A DNA stretch of 64,000 nt from JADKIH01 sp031417555 (GCA_031417555.1 JANOVV010000005.1:1-64000); one strand, 5' to 3'. Counted from the first letter of the stretch, positions 53,842-62,921 are shown. A program made the numbers and translations. Notes: generated by a model not told the origin, from the letters alone.

Positions 53842-56800
53842 TTACTGAATAATTAAAGTCCGTGTAGCTTTCCCTTCCGCAGAGAAAATGGTTAAGTAAT
53901 AGATTCCTTTCGAAAATTCTGTCAGGTTATATTTTTTATTAAATAAACCTGAGTTATTATGTGAATCGGAAACAATAACTTTTCCAATTACATCCGTTAT
54001 CTTCAGTTCAAACAGTAATGAAGGATCATTAACTTTTACATTTAGTAATCCCTGAGATGGATTAGGATAAATTTCAATGGTCTTATCAAGGAATGATTCG
54101 TTACTGATATTATCGATAAGTGTTATTGTTATCGAATCAGAGTTCGAACAATTATGAACATCTGTTACTATAACAGAATAAACTCCGGCGGAATTAACAC
54201 GTATCGTTTGTGTTGTAGCATTTGTGCTCCATAAATAACTTGCAAAGCCCGGTCCCGGATCAAGAGTATACGATTGTCCTGAATTTATTGCAAGCGTTGG
54301 AGGTCCCAAATCGACAGTTGGAATTAAATATATCGTAGCAGTTGCCGGAACACGATTGCTACTGCATGTACCATTAGAAACTTCTACATAAACTGTTGTG
54401 GTAATATTAAATGTTGAAGTATATGTCGGTCCTGCATTTAATAGATTGCCTCCGGTAGCCTGATTATACCATGAAATAGTATTTGCAGATGTTGCAGTAA
54501 GTGTAAGTTGTGCCGGACCACAATGATTAGCATTTGTAACTGTTGGATTGGCAGGCATTGCATTGATAGTTGCAAGAGCAGAAACCGGACTACTTGTGCA
54601 TCCGCTTATTCCTGCAACTGCATAATATGTTGTATTCGTTGAAAGCGTCGGCGTTACAAAAGTTGCTCCGGTACCTACAATGTTTCCACCCGGCGAATTG
54701 TACCATGTTATTGGATCAGGCGATGTTGCTGAAAGTGTAACAGAACCATTGCCACAACGAGCAGCACCTGTTGTCACAGGGCTTGCAGATGGAGATGCAA
54801 TAACAGCTTCTACAGATACTCGGGTGCTCGGACAACTGTTTCCGGCCTGAGCGTAGTATGTAGTAGTTGTAGTAATGGAAGGTGTATTAAAGCTAGTCCC
54901 ATTTGCAAGAGGAGAACCTCCGGATGCAACACTATACCAGAAAATAGAATCAGATGCAGTTGCTGTTAATGTAACTACTCCTGAGCCGCATCTTGAACCA
55001 CTATGAACCACAGGCGGAGTTGTGATATTTACTGTTGCAGTTACAGGTGTCCTTGAACTGTTACAACCATTACCTGTTGCCCTAGCATAATAAACTGTTG
55101 TTGTATTTAATGAAGGTGTAGTAAATGTTTGTCCGGTACTTACCTGTGTGCCGCCTGTTGCTGCTGTCCACCAGGTAATGCTGTTTAATGACTGAGCTGA
55201 AATTACCAATGAACCACTTCCGCAACGGGAAGCACCTGTTCCTACAGGAGGATCAATGGTAATTATATTTGCCGTAACAGCTACACGCGGGCTAGGACAA
55301 ACGGTACCGGCCTCCACATAGTAAGTTACAGGATTTGCTAAAATAGGTGTTGTATAAGTTGATCCGGTGTTTATAGATGAACCACCGGAGGATACAGTGT
55401 ACCACGTTATTGGATCCGGCGAACTGGCACTAAGAGTCACTGATGCAGGGCCGCATTGGGTAACACTTGTAACAGTTGGAATAACTGCTGCATTTATTAT
55501 TGCGCTTACAGCTTTTGGAGTGCTCGGACAAAAAGTTCCGGCTACTGCATAATAGGTTGTTGTTGAATTTAAATATGGGGTTGTATAAGAACTTCCAAAA
55601 TACATCTGTGTTCCATTTGTTGCAGCATTGTACCAGTAAATAGGATCCGGTGAAGAAGCAGTTAATGTAACAGTTCCCGGACCACAACGAGTAACATTAG
55701 AAGCTGAAGGTTGTGCAGATTGAGAACGAACGATTGCATCAACGGCAATACGGTTTCCGCATGTTCCGTCTTCCAGATAATATGTTGTCGTTGATGAAAT
55801 ACTAGGAGTTGTAAAACTATTCGATGTTCCAAGTGCAGAACCTCCGGTAGGAACATCATACCAAGCAACTGAATTTGATGAATTCGCTGATAGTGTTACA
55901 GTGCCGGTTCCACAGCGGGAACCATCAAAAGCTGAAGTTGACCCTGAACCAATTATTGCCTGAACAGGAATACGGTTACTTTCACAACCTTGACTAGGAA
56001 CAAAAACATACCAGTCATAGAAATAGTAATATTTCCCCGGATCAGGATCATTTGATCCATAAATTTCTAAAGTTTGAGAAACGCTGTATGGATATGATGC
56101 TCCCTCAATGTTGCGAAATAATTTAGCACTTCCACTTGTAAGCCCTAATTGTAAATCATTTCCCTGTGGAACAGTAAAATTGAGATATACACGTATTCCA
56201 CCGGGCGCGACAGGAAGATTTATTGTTTTAGATTGTAATACTGTGCCTGCTGAATTTCTTAATTCAATTGTTCTGTTCCCTGAAACAAACGGATAAACTA
56301 ATACCGACATTATTTTAAAAACTTTTCTTGAATCGAATTTTAGATAATTACCCGAAGATGTTCCTCCTGTAGCTAATCCTACAACATTGTCAACTTTACC
56401 CACTTTGCTTCCTTTTCCTTTTTCTGACTGAACGTAATAAGTTGTTGTATTACTTAATGAAGGTGTTGTATAATTATTTCCGGTTTCGATAAGGTTGCCA
56501 TTTACTGCTGCACTATACCAAAACAAAGAATCACCTGCGGAACCGGGAGCAGCTGTTAATGTAAAAGAACCACTGTTGCAGCTTAAGGAAGAAGTAGTTG
56601 TTGGATCTAAAATCGGCGGGATTACATTTACTATAATTTCATTGGAGTCATTGGAGTATGAAAGATCACCATTCCTATGTTGTGTATATGCTTTTATTGA
56701 ATATACACCATCTAAATTGAAGTCATAGGTTCGTGTAAACGTCAGTGTCGTTGAGCTATTTGGAGCAAGTGTTCCCGGAAAAGTATCAACAAGAGTTGTT

Positions 56801-58110
56801 ACCGAAGAGCCATTGTTAATTAAAAGAGTAACTAAAATGTTTGATTCGTTTGCACTTCCATAATTTCCTAAGTCAACAGAAAGGGGCACATTATTTTCCC
56901 TGCATAAGTTTACTTTGGGTGCGATTATATTATCTATGGCTACGTCTTTAACAATACCTGCATTTGGAGGTAGTTTAACTAGAGCGAAATTTTTAAAATC
57001 CAAATTATTTCTAAAATATCCGAAAATTGCAAATCCGTAATCAGAAGTTTCAATGGCTCGATAAGCATGATCATGCCGGGTACCTCCGTAATTTTTCTTC
57101 CAGTCGAGATTACCGTTAGCGTCAATCTTAAATAAAAAATAATTTGGATTGATTAGTCCGAAACTGCGTGTGATCCCTGCAATAATAAAACCACCATCAG
57201 ATGTATTTTCAACGGTCTTACCACCATCTTTTTTTGAACCTCCGAAAACTTTATCCCAAACGATGTTTCCATTCGAATCAGTTTTAATCATCCAAACATC
57301 CGTATCTCCCAATCCATTGGGAACAGTGTCTGCATCACCGACAAGAATATATCCGCCATCGGGTGTAATCTGTGCATAGTGACATTCCTGAAGGTGTGGT
57401 TGTCCATATGTTTTTTCCCATTGAACATTACCTGAGGCGTCTGTTTTTACAAGGTAATAATCACCGTCAAGATTTCCATAGCTATACGTTTGACCACTTA
57501 AAATATATCCGCCGTCTGCAGTTTGTTGAATAGAATTTCCGATTTCATAAGAACCGCCGCCAATATTTTTTTCCCAAAGCTTCGTACCGGCGCCATCAAA
57601 TTTTACAAGATAGATATCATAACCTCCATGAGTACCTGCGCCTGTATTTACACCTACAGCTGTATAACCTCCATCTGTATTAGCAACAAAGCCTTCGAAC
57701 CATTGAATATTTGCATCACCCAAAATGGTCGTCCATAATGTATTTCCCGATAAATCTGTTTTTAAAATAATTGCATCATCGCTACCATTCCTATTTGTAA
57801 CACCGCAAATTACTAATCCGCCGTTAGCAGGTTTTACCATATTTGCAAAATCAAACATTGGTCCCCCTATGGATTTAGTCCATACTGTATTCCCATTCGC
57901 ATCTGTACGAACCAGCCAAATGTCTGTTTGGCCATTGCTATAAGTGTCGGTTCCTCCGGTTATGATAAAGCCGCTGTCAGGCATTTGCTCCATCCATCTT
58001 CCATCTTCATTATTCGCTCCACCGTATTCTTTACTAAATGAAATTTGAGCATTCACACTCTTTCCGGCAAATAATGTTATTAAAATAAATGGCAATAGTA
58101 TCTTCTTCAT
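53842..58110 (-). CDS. Giant secreted propeller and Ig-like repeat protein, T9SS type A
   Basis: 1422 residues from the ATG at 58110, which opens the signal peptide (KKILLPFILITLFAG); the TTG at 58131 overlaps a promoter-like TATTTTTG. The N-terminal 370 residues are propeller-like units (DGGYILSGQTYSYG, WEKNIGGGSYE). A CARDB-like part follows, then about ten Ig-like repeats with RCGxGxVTL, WYxxxxGG and TTTYYxxAG. The sorting signal (IYPNPSQGLLNV ... KGIYYLTI) ends it. It is a longer tandem paralogue of the 50856 gene, with extra Ig-like copies and one insertion (residues 590-720) interrupting a repeat. Confidence 0.84.
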   Translation of the reverse strand: MKKILLPFILITLFAGKSVNAQISFSKEYGGANNEDGRWMEQMPDSGFIITGGTDTYSNGQTDIWLVRTDANGNTVWTKSIGGPMFDFANMVKPANGGLVICGVTNRNGSDDAIILKTDLSGNTLWTTILGDANIQWFEGFVANTDGGYTAVGVNTGAGTHGGYDIYLVKFDGAGTKLWEKNIGGGSYEIGNSIQQTADGGYILSGQTYSYGNLDGDYYLVKTDASGNVQWEKTYGQPHLQECHYAQITPDGGYILVGDADTVPNGLGDTDVWMIKTDSNGNIVWDKVFGGSKKDGGKTVENTSDGGFIIAGITRSFGLINPNYFLFKIDANGNLDWKKNYGGTRHDHAYRAIETSDYGFAIFGYFRNNLDFKNFALVKLPPNAGIVKDVAIDNIIAPKVNLCRENNVPLSVDLGNYGSANESNILVTLLINNGSSVTTLVDTFPGTLAPNSSTTLTFTRTYDFNLDGVYSIKAYTQHRNGDLSYSNDSNEIIVNVIPPILDPTTTSSLSCNSGSFTLTAAPGSAGDSLFWYSAAVNGNLIETGNNYTTPSLSNTTTYYVQSEKGKGSKVGKVDNVVGLATGGTSSGNYLKFDSRKVFKIMSVLVYPFVSGNRTIELRNSAGTVLQSKTINLPVAPGGIRVYLNFTVPQGNDLQLGLTSGSAKLFRNIEGASYPYSVSQTLEIYGSNDPDPGKYYYFYDWYVFVPSQGCESNRIPVQAIIGSGSTSAFDGSRCGTGTVTLSANSSNSVAWYDVPTGGSALGTSNSFTTPSISSTTTYYLEDGTCGNRIAVDAIVRSQSAQPSASNVTRCGPGTVTLTASSPDPIYWYNAATNGTQMYFGSSYTTPYLNSTTTYYAVAGTFCPSTPKAVSAIINAAVIPTVTSVTQCGPASVTLSASSPDPITWYTVSSGGSSINTGSTYTTPILANPVTYYVEAGTVCPSPRVAVTANIITIDPPVGTGASRCGSGSLVISAQSLNSITWWTAATGGTQVSTGQTFTTPSLNTTTVYYARATGNGCNSSRTPVTATVNITTPPVVHSGSRCGSGVVTLTATASDSIFWYSVASGGSPLANGTSFNTPSITTTTTYYAQAGNSCPSTRVSVEAVIASPSASPVTTGAARCGNGSVTLSATSPDPITWYNSPGGNIVGTGATFVTPTLSTNTTYYAVAGISGCTSSPVSALATINAMPANPTVTNANHCGPAQLTLTATSANTISWYNQATGGNLLNAGPTYTSTFNITTTVYVEVSNGTCSSNRVPATATIYLIPTVDLGPPTLAINSGQSYTLDPGPGFASYLWSTNATTQTIRVNSAGVYSVIVTDVHNCSNSDSITITLIDNISNESFLDKTIEIYPNPSQGLLNVKVNDPSLLFELKITDVIGKVIVSDSHNNSGLFNKKYNLTEFSKGIYYLTIFSAEGKATRTLIIQ

Positions 58111-58128
58111 AAAGCTTATTTGAATAGG

Positions 58129-58136
58129 CAAAAATA
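58129..58136 (-). promoter_or_regulatory. -7 element of the 1422-residue T9SS gene
   Basis: The minus strand reads TATTTTTG, ending 18 bases before the ATG at 58110. It overlaps the in-frame TTG at 58131, supporting the ATG as start. The -33 element is not evident. Confidence 0.4.
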
Positions 58137-58510
58137 ACTGTTAATAAAGGTATTCCATCTATATTATGTAGAAAAAATGTATACTATGGTAAACGTTCGG
58201 TTTTTAAGGATGAATACAAAGAATTTCTCAACGACTATCTGGTAAATCCCCTTAATTTGACTGCAAGAACAGGATAAAAAGTTGAATTTTAAGTGAGTTT
58301 TTAAGCCCTTTTCTCATTTAAATGTAATATTTCCAAAACTTCAAAAAAGGATTTAAACCCAGATTGTGGTATTAAACCAAAATTGTGAATCAAGAGATTA
58401 AAAGAGTTCCCTTTATTAATAATCAGGTTTTGTATAATACACCGGCGAAAGCTCCAAATGAAAATGGCACGTCTGACCAATCATTTAAATCATATTGAAA
58501 CGATAAGACC
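58137..58510. other. Intergenic region between the T9SS gene and EF-G
   Basis: About 400 bases without an intact gene. A plus-strand frame from about 58140 to 58277, lacking a start, reads YYGKRSVFKDEYKEFLNDY, faintly like the C-terminal part of an IS200-type transposase; too short to call. It ends in a dispersed repeat copy (58511). No tRNA seen. Confidence 0.4.
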
Positions 58511-58537
58511 ATTTCAAATGCAAAATCCAGGTTTAAT
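58511..58537 (+). repeat. Short dispersed repeat, copy C
   Basis: ATTTCAAATGCAAAATCC followed by GGTTTAAT: a weaker match to copies at 27655 and 50813. It overlaps the stop codon of the EF-G-like gene (58533-58535). Confidence 0.45.
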
Positions 58538-60659
58538 GCACCTCCGACTTTTTATATTCTTCTGCTAGTTTTCTTTGAATTTCAGAAGGAACATAGGCAT
58601 ATTCAAAAAATCGTCCGGAGTAACTTCCTCTTCCCTGAGTTATTGATCTAAGGGAAGTGGAATATTTATCCAGCTCTGACAGTGGAGTTTTTGCTTTTAT
58701 AATTTGGTAATGACCGTTTGAATCCATTCCAAGAATTATAGAACGCCTGGTCTGTAAATCTGTTACTACATCTCCCATCAGTTCTTCCGGAACGCGGATT
58801 TCTATTTCATAGATTGGTTCCAGTATTTTCGGATCTGCCTGATGAAAGGCTTCTTTGAATGCCATCATTCCGGCAATCTTAAAAGATATATCATTTGAAT
58901 CTACCGGATGCATTTTACCATCATAAACAATTACACGTACATCACGAACATAACTTCCTGTTAACGGTCCTTCGTGCATTTTTTCCATAATACCTTTTTG
59001 AATGGATGGAATAAATCGCTGATCAATCACACCGCCAACAATGCAATTGTAAAAAATCAGTTTCCCGCCCCATGGGAGTTCATGGATTTCTTTTTCACGA
59101 ATGCTGTGACCTTCCGGTTCAGGCATGCCATCATGAAAAGGTTCTATTTTAAGATAAACTTCTCCAAATTGCCCGGCTCCACCACTTTGTTTTTTGTGTC
59201 GATAAGAAGCCATCGATGTTTTTTGAATTGTTTCACGGTATGGAATACGCGGTTTTATATATTCAACTTCCAGATGATATATTTTTTCAAGCCTCCATTT
59301 AATAACTGATAAATGTAATTCTCCCTGTCCCGATAAAATAATTTGTCTTAACTCACGAGAATATTCTATGGTTAATGTAGGGTCCTCCTGATGTATTTCA
59401 CTCAGCACTGAACCAAGTTTTTCATCATCTGTTTTATTTTTTGCAACGATGGCTGTTCGAATACGAGCTTCAGGAAAATGAATCGGATCGATGATTATTG
59501 ATTTACCAGGAGAGCATATTGTTTGATTCGTCAATGAATCTTTTAACTTCAGAGTTGCACCGATATCACCGGCACTGAACTTTGTAACCGGATTCCTGTT
59601 TTTCCCATCCATAATAAAAAGCTGATTTAGTCTTTCCGTTTGACCTGTTGTGGAATTTACAAGATCGATTCCTGTAGTTATTTCTCCCGACATCACTTTA
59701 AAAAATGATAGTTTACCGAGATGAGGTTCAATTAAAGTTTTGAAAATAAAAACTACAGCCGGGCCTTTTGGATTGCATGGGAGTTCGTTTCCATTTTCCA
59801 TTTTCTCCGCGAAAAGTTCAGTAGCGGATGGAACAACATTGTCGATGAAACTCATCAATCGACCACTTCCCATATTCTTTTTTGCAGAAAGACAAAAGAC
59901 AGGATAAACATCGTGATGCAGCATTCCTAATTTAATACCGCTTCTAAGCTGATCTTCTTCGAGAGAACCTTTTTCAAAATAAAGTTCCATTAATTTTTCA
60001 TCATTCTCAGCGGCTTTTTCTACTAATTCATTATGTAGTCTTTCTGCTTTTTCTTTTTCTTCGGCAGGAATGGGAAGCTTTTGTGGTTTCCCTCCCTGCG
60101 GAGGAAATTTATACATAACCATATTCAACAAGTCAATGATGGAGTCGAAGCCATCGCCTTGCTGAACGGGATATTGCATTAATGTTATAGCTTTTCCGAA
60201 CCGTTTTTTTGCTGATTCTACCGTAGAATCAAAATCGGATTTACTATGATCAATATGATTAATGGCAAATACAATAGGCTTTTGAAATTTTTCTACATAA
60301 TTCCAGATGAGTTCTGTTCCAACCTCTACACCATTTTCTGCATTAAGTAACATGACAGCAGTGTCTGCTACTCGCAGCGACGAAATTACTTCGCCGATAA
60401 AATCATCTAAGCCGGGTGTGTCGATTATATTAATTTTATAATCTTTCCATTCAGTATGCATTGAGGTAGCATAGACCGAACTACCTCGGTCATGTTCTAC
60501 ATCATGAAAATCTGAAATCGTATTTTTTTCTTCAACTGTTCCCCGTCTGTTTATGAGTCCGGCTTCAAACAACATGGCTTCGGCCAATGTCGTTTTGCCG
60601 GATTTCGGGGCGCCGGTAAGAACAATGTTTTTTATGTGTTTATCATCATATTCTTTCAT
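58533..60659 (-). CDS. Variant elongation factor G (EF-G2-like)
   Basis: 708 residues with all five EF-G domains in order (domain IV has YRHKKQSGGAGQFGEV, domain V has RRSIILGMD). The GTPase motifs are altered. G1 is GAPKSGKT at residues 16-23 instead of GHIDAGKT. The switch I region has EHDRGSSV in place of ERGITI. G3 is DTPGLDDF at 80-87, with Leu84 where EF-G has the catalytic His. G4 is NHID (134-137). Such divergence marks the EF-G2 paralogues of Bacteroidota, some reported to work without GTP hydrolysis. It probably acts on ribosomes under special conditions rather than as the main EF-G. Confidence 0.82.
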   Translation of the reverse strand: MKEYDDKHIKNIVLTGAPKSGKTTLAEAMLFEAGLINRRGTVEEKNTISDFHDVEHDRGSSVYATSMHTEWKDYKINIIDTPGLDDFIGEVISSLRVADTAVMLLNAENGVEVGTELIWNYVEKFQKPIVFAINHIDHSKSDFDSTVESAKKRFGKAITLMQYPVQQGDGFDSIIDLLNMVMYKFPPQGGKPQKLPIPAEEKEKAERLHNELVEKAAENDEKLMELYFEKGSLEEDQLRSGIKLGMLHHDVYPVFCLSAKKNMGSGRLMSFIDNVVPSATELFAEKMENGNELPCNPKGPAVVFIFKTLIEPHLGKLSFFKVMSGEITTGIDLVNSTTGQTERLNQLFIMDGKNRNPVTKFSAGDIGATLKLKDSLTNQTICSPGKSIIIDPIHFPEARIRTAIVAKNKTDDEKLGSVLSEIHQEDPTLTIEYSRELRQIILSGQGELHLSVIKWRLEKIYHLEVEYIKPRIPYRETIQKTSMASYRHKKQSGGAGQFGEVYLKIEPFHDGMPEPEGHSIREKEIHELPWGGKLIFYNCIVGGVIDQRFIPSIQKGIMEKMHEGPLTGSYVRDVRVIVYDGKMHPVDSNDISFKIAGMMAFKEAFHQADPKILEPIYEIEIRVPEELMGDVVTDLQTRRSIILGMDSNGHYQIIKAKTPLSELDKYSTSLRSITQGRGSYSGRFFEYAYVPSEIQRKLAEEYKKSEVH

Positions 60660-60933
60660 AGCTATGAATTTTTAGATTTATGTGAAGTTTATTAATTTAG
60701 ATACAGATAAAAAATTTTTTGCAGATGATTCTTATCATCTAAAATTAAAAGGCAGATAAACTATGGATATGGCATATAAGAAAATTGTACATTAAAATAA
60801 GAGGTTTTATAGATAATATCCTAATGTAAATAAGGAAATTTTTTGGTTAAGGGAATTCTACAATAATCAATGGGATATTTTATTGTAAAAAGTAAGAAAG
60901 ACCTACCTTAGAGGCCTTATAACACTAACTTTT

Positions 60934-61110
60934 ATGGCCCGGAAAAAGAAAAAAGCATCCTCTTTTAATGCCGCTAAAACGCTGCAAAGAAAGCTTGCCC
61001 TTCAGCAAGGCTATTATGATGGAAGATTTAAAGAAAAAATAGTGAAGGATAAAAAGAAGGAAGAAAGAAAAAAGCGAGCCAGAAAAAAGGTAAACATAAA
61101 TGAAGAATAA
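60934..61110 (+). CDS. Small highly basic protein
   Basis: A 58-residue frame starting MARKKKKASSFNAAKT and containing LALQQGYYDGRFKEKI, then a Lys/Arg/Glu-rich tail (KDKKKEERKKRARKKV) and a TAA at 61108-61110. Composition is unlike a chance AT-rich frame, with a continuous run of charged codons and a defined hydrophobic centre. No family recognised; an RNA- or DNA-binding role is only a guess from charge. It is 62 bases upstream of the DUF1905 gene on the same strand. Confidence 0.55.
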   Translation: MARKKKKASSFNAAKTLQRKLALQQGYYDGRFKEKIVKDKKKEERKKRARKKVNINEE

Positions 61111-61172
61111 AACGCCTTGTTTAATATTGAATTAATTAAATAAAAAGCATTTTCTAAAAGTTCAATTTTTTT

Positions 61173-61697
61173 ATGGTAAGTATAAATTCAAAATCTTCCA
61201 TTATAGAATTTTCATCACCCATTTTAAAGTTTGGTAAAAAAGGAGAAAAAACCGGATGGACACATATCGAAGTTTCTCCTAAACAAGCCCTTCAATTATT
61301 TCCCGGTAATAAAAAGTCATTCAGAGTAAAAGGATTTCTGGATAATCAACCAATTTCAGGAATTGCTCTTTTGCCAATGGGTAAAGGTTTTTTTATTCTG
61401 CCTCTAAATATTTCTTTACGCAAAGCATTAAATAAAAAAGAAGGAGATAGAGTCCAGGTACAATTGCAAGTCGATTTTAAAAAGTTGCAAATCAACAAAG
61501 ATTTAATGCAATGTTTAAAAGAAGAACCCCGGGCTTTTTCTTATTTTAATGAATTGCCAAAATCACATCTAAATTATTTTTCAAAGTGGATCGACACTGC
61601 TAAGACAGACTCTACTAAAGCAAAAAGAATTGCAAGAACATTAGATGCCCTTTCTCAAAAAATGAATTATGCACAGATGATGAGAGCCGGGATTTAA
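61173..61697 (+). CDS. DUF1905/YdeI-like protein
   Basis: 174 residues. The N-terminal half (GWTHIEVSPKQALQLFPGNKKSFRVKGFL, then GIALLPMGKGFFILPLN) is a DUF1905 beta-barrel; the C-terminal helical part (AFSYFNELPKSHLNYFSKWID, then TKAKRIARTLDALSQK) resembles the YdeI/OmpD-associated bacteriocin-protection family tail. Two-domain fusions of this kind are common. Soluble, function unknown. Confidence 0.8.
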   Translation: MVSINSKSSIIEFSSPILKFGKKGEKTGWTHIEVSPKQALQLFPGNKKSFRVKGFLDNQPISGIALLPMGKGFFILPLNISLRKALNKKEGDRVQVQLQVDFKKLQINKDLMQCLKEEPRAFSYFNELPKSHLNYFSKWIDTAKTDSTKAKRIARTLDALSQKMNYAQMMRAGI

Positions 61698-61832
61698 TTT
61701 GGTTAATTGTTATTTGTGCACTAATTTTTACAAATAGCTATTAACGAATAATATTTTTCTTTCAGCAGTAAATAATTTTTAATAAATTCACAGTATTAAA
61801 TAATTTATTTCTAACCTTTAAAAATTACAACC

Positions 61833-62132
61833 ATGATTATCGTAAGAGATGTATTCCGTTTAAAGTTCGGAAAAGCAAAGGAGACAAAAATCCTTATGCA
61901 GGAAAGTAAAAAAATTATGAGCGAAGACCGATTGCAAAAGTCACGAATACTTTTTGATCTGGTTGGACCGGCCTATACAATGGTTCTCGAAGGCTCTTAT
62001 GCCAACCTTTCAGATTATGAAAAAGAAATGGCTTCTGTTTTTAATAAGGAAGAATGGCAAAAATGGTATCAAAAATTTATTCCTCTGATTGAAAAATCGA
62101 ATAGAGAGATTTTTACGGTTATGGAATGGTGA
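61833..62132 (+). CDS. Small alpha/beta-barrel (NIPSNAP-like) protein
   Basis: 99 residues of mixed strands and helices (MIIVRDVFRLKFGKAKETKILMQESKKI ... YTMVLEGSYANLSDYEKEM ... WQKWYQKFIPLIEKSNREIFTVME) with the layout of the dimeric ferredoxin-like alpha-beta barrel superfamily. No catalytic residues can be pointed to. Its stop is followed four bases later by a heptamer array. Confidence 0.65.
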   Translation: MIIVRDVFRLKFGKAKETKILMQESKKIMSEDRLQKSRILFDLVGPAYTMVLEGSYANLSDYEKEMASVFNKEEWQKWYQKFIPLIEKSNREIFTVMEW

Positions 62133-62136
62133 AGGA

Positions 62137-62235
62137 GAGCCAAGAGCCAAGAATCAAGATTAAATTAACTTGTTTCTTGGCTCTTGTTTCTTAGTTCTCT
62201 AACTAAAGATTGTCTTGGCTCTTGATTCTTGACTC
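62137..62235. repeat. Inverted heptamer arrays, TTGRYTC family, between convergent genes
   Basis: Units GAGCCAA, GAGCCAA and GAATCAA (62137-62157) are followed by the opposite orientation: TTGTTTC, TTGGCTC, TTGTTTC, TTAGTTC (62170-62197) and TTGGCTC, TTGATTC, TTGACTC (62215-62235). All are in 7-base register within a block. The array fills the 105 bases between the stop of the 61833 gene and that of the 62238 gene, and its two sides can pair into a long stem. Confidence 0.85.
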
Positions 62236-62237
62236 TC

Positions 62238-62738
62238 TCAACAATATGCGCAAATAATCCCGCCCATTAATGCTAAACTAACGAGCCAATATCCTGCATT
62301 AATAAAAATGTATTTAAAACCTCTGCGCTCGAACATGGCATTTATCGCTACAATAGGGAAAATCAAAAATATGCCTGTTATTACCCCATGAACAATTCCA
62401 TGTTTGAAAGTGCGAAAATTATTTCCGTATTTATCCATAAAGTCTTTAACATATAAACTTATCGATGAATTAGGATCTTTCATTCCTGCATCGTTTGCGA
62501 AAATTGAATAGATGTGGTATTGGTGAATCACAATAAATTGGAGTGACATAGCTATTAAAAAGCTAAAGATGAAACTCATTATAAAAATCATCGCCATATT
62601 TGAACCTTTCATTTTTTCCTCTGTAACGCCACTTGCTTTCATCCATGCATTGCCAAATACATTTGGATGATACCAGACAAAACCAATGATCATAGGAATG
62701 ACCGAAGCTAAAAGAAGGATTAACCAGTTAATTTCCAT
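62238..62738 (-). CDS. DUF1761 membrane protein
   Basis: 166 residues with four hydrophobic helices. MIIGFVWYHPNVFGNAWMKASGVTEEKMKGSNMA is the signature of the DUF1761 family: the WYHP motif with the following FG-x-x-W. Two C-terminal helices contain HGIVHGVITGIFLIFPI and GYWLVSLALMGGII. Inner-membrane protein of unknown function. Confidence 0.85.
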   Translation of the reverse strand: MEINWLILLLASVIPMIIGFVWYHPNVFGNAWMKASGVTEEKMKGSNMAMIFIMSFIFSFLIAMSLQFIVIHQYHIYSIFANDAGMKDPNSSISLYVKDFMDKYGNNFRTFKHGIVHGVITGIFLIFPIVAINAMFERRGFKYIFINAGYWLVSLALMGGIICAYC

Positions 62739-62921
62739 TTTATATAGTTTTAATGTTTGACCAAGATTACGAATTATTAATTAAATCGAATATATATTAT
62801 AGAATAATTTTAAACCATTATTTGTTTGTTTTATAATGATCATTCTAAAAAAAAGAAAATAATCAGACAATTTTTTCTTTCTGTGAAACTACTGAGAACT
62901 AAAACTCGTAATGGAGCTTCC

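Noticed and set aside
58140..58277. IS200-type transposase remnant
   Set aside because: Only about 15 residues (KRSVFKDEYKEFLND) look suggestive, there is no catalytic motif and no element ends; too weak to call.
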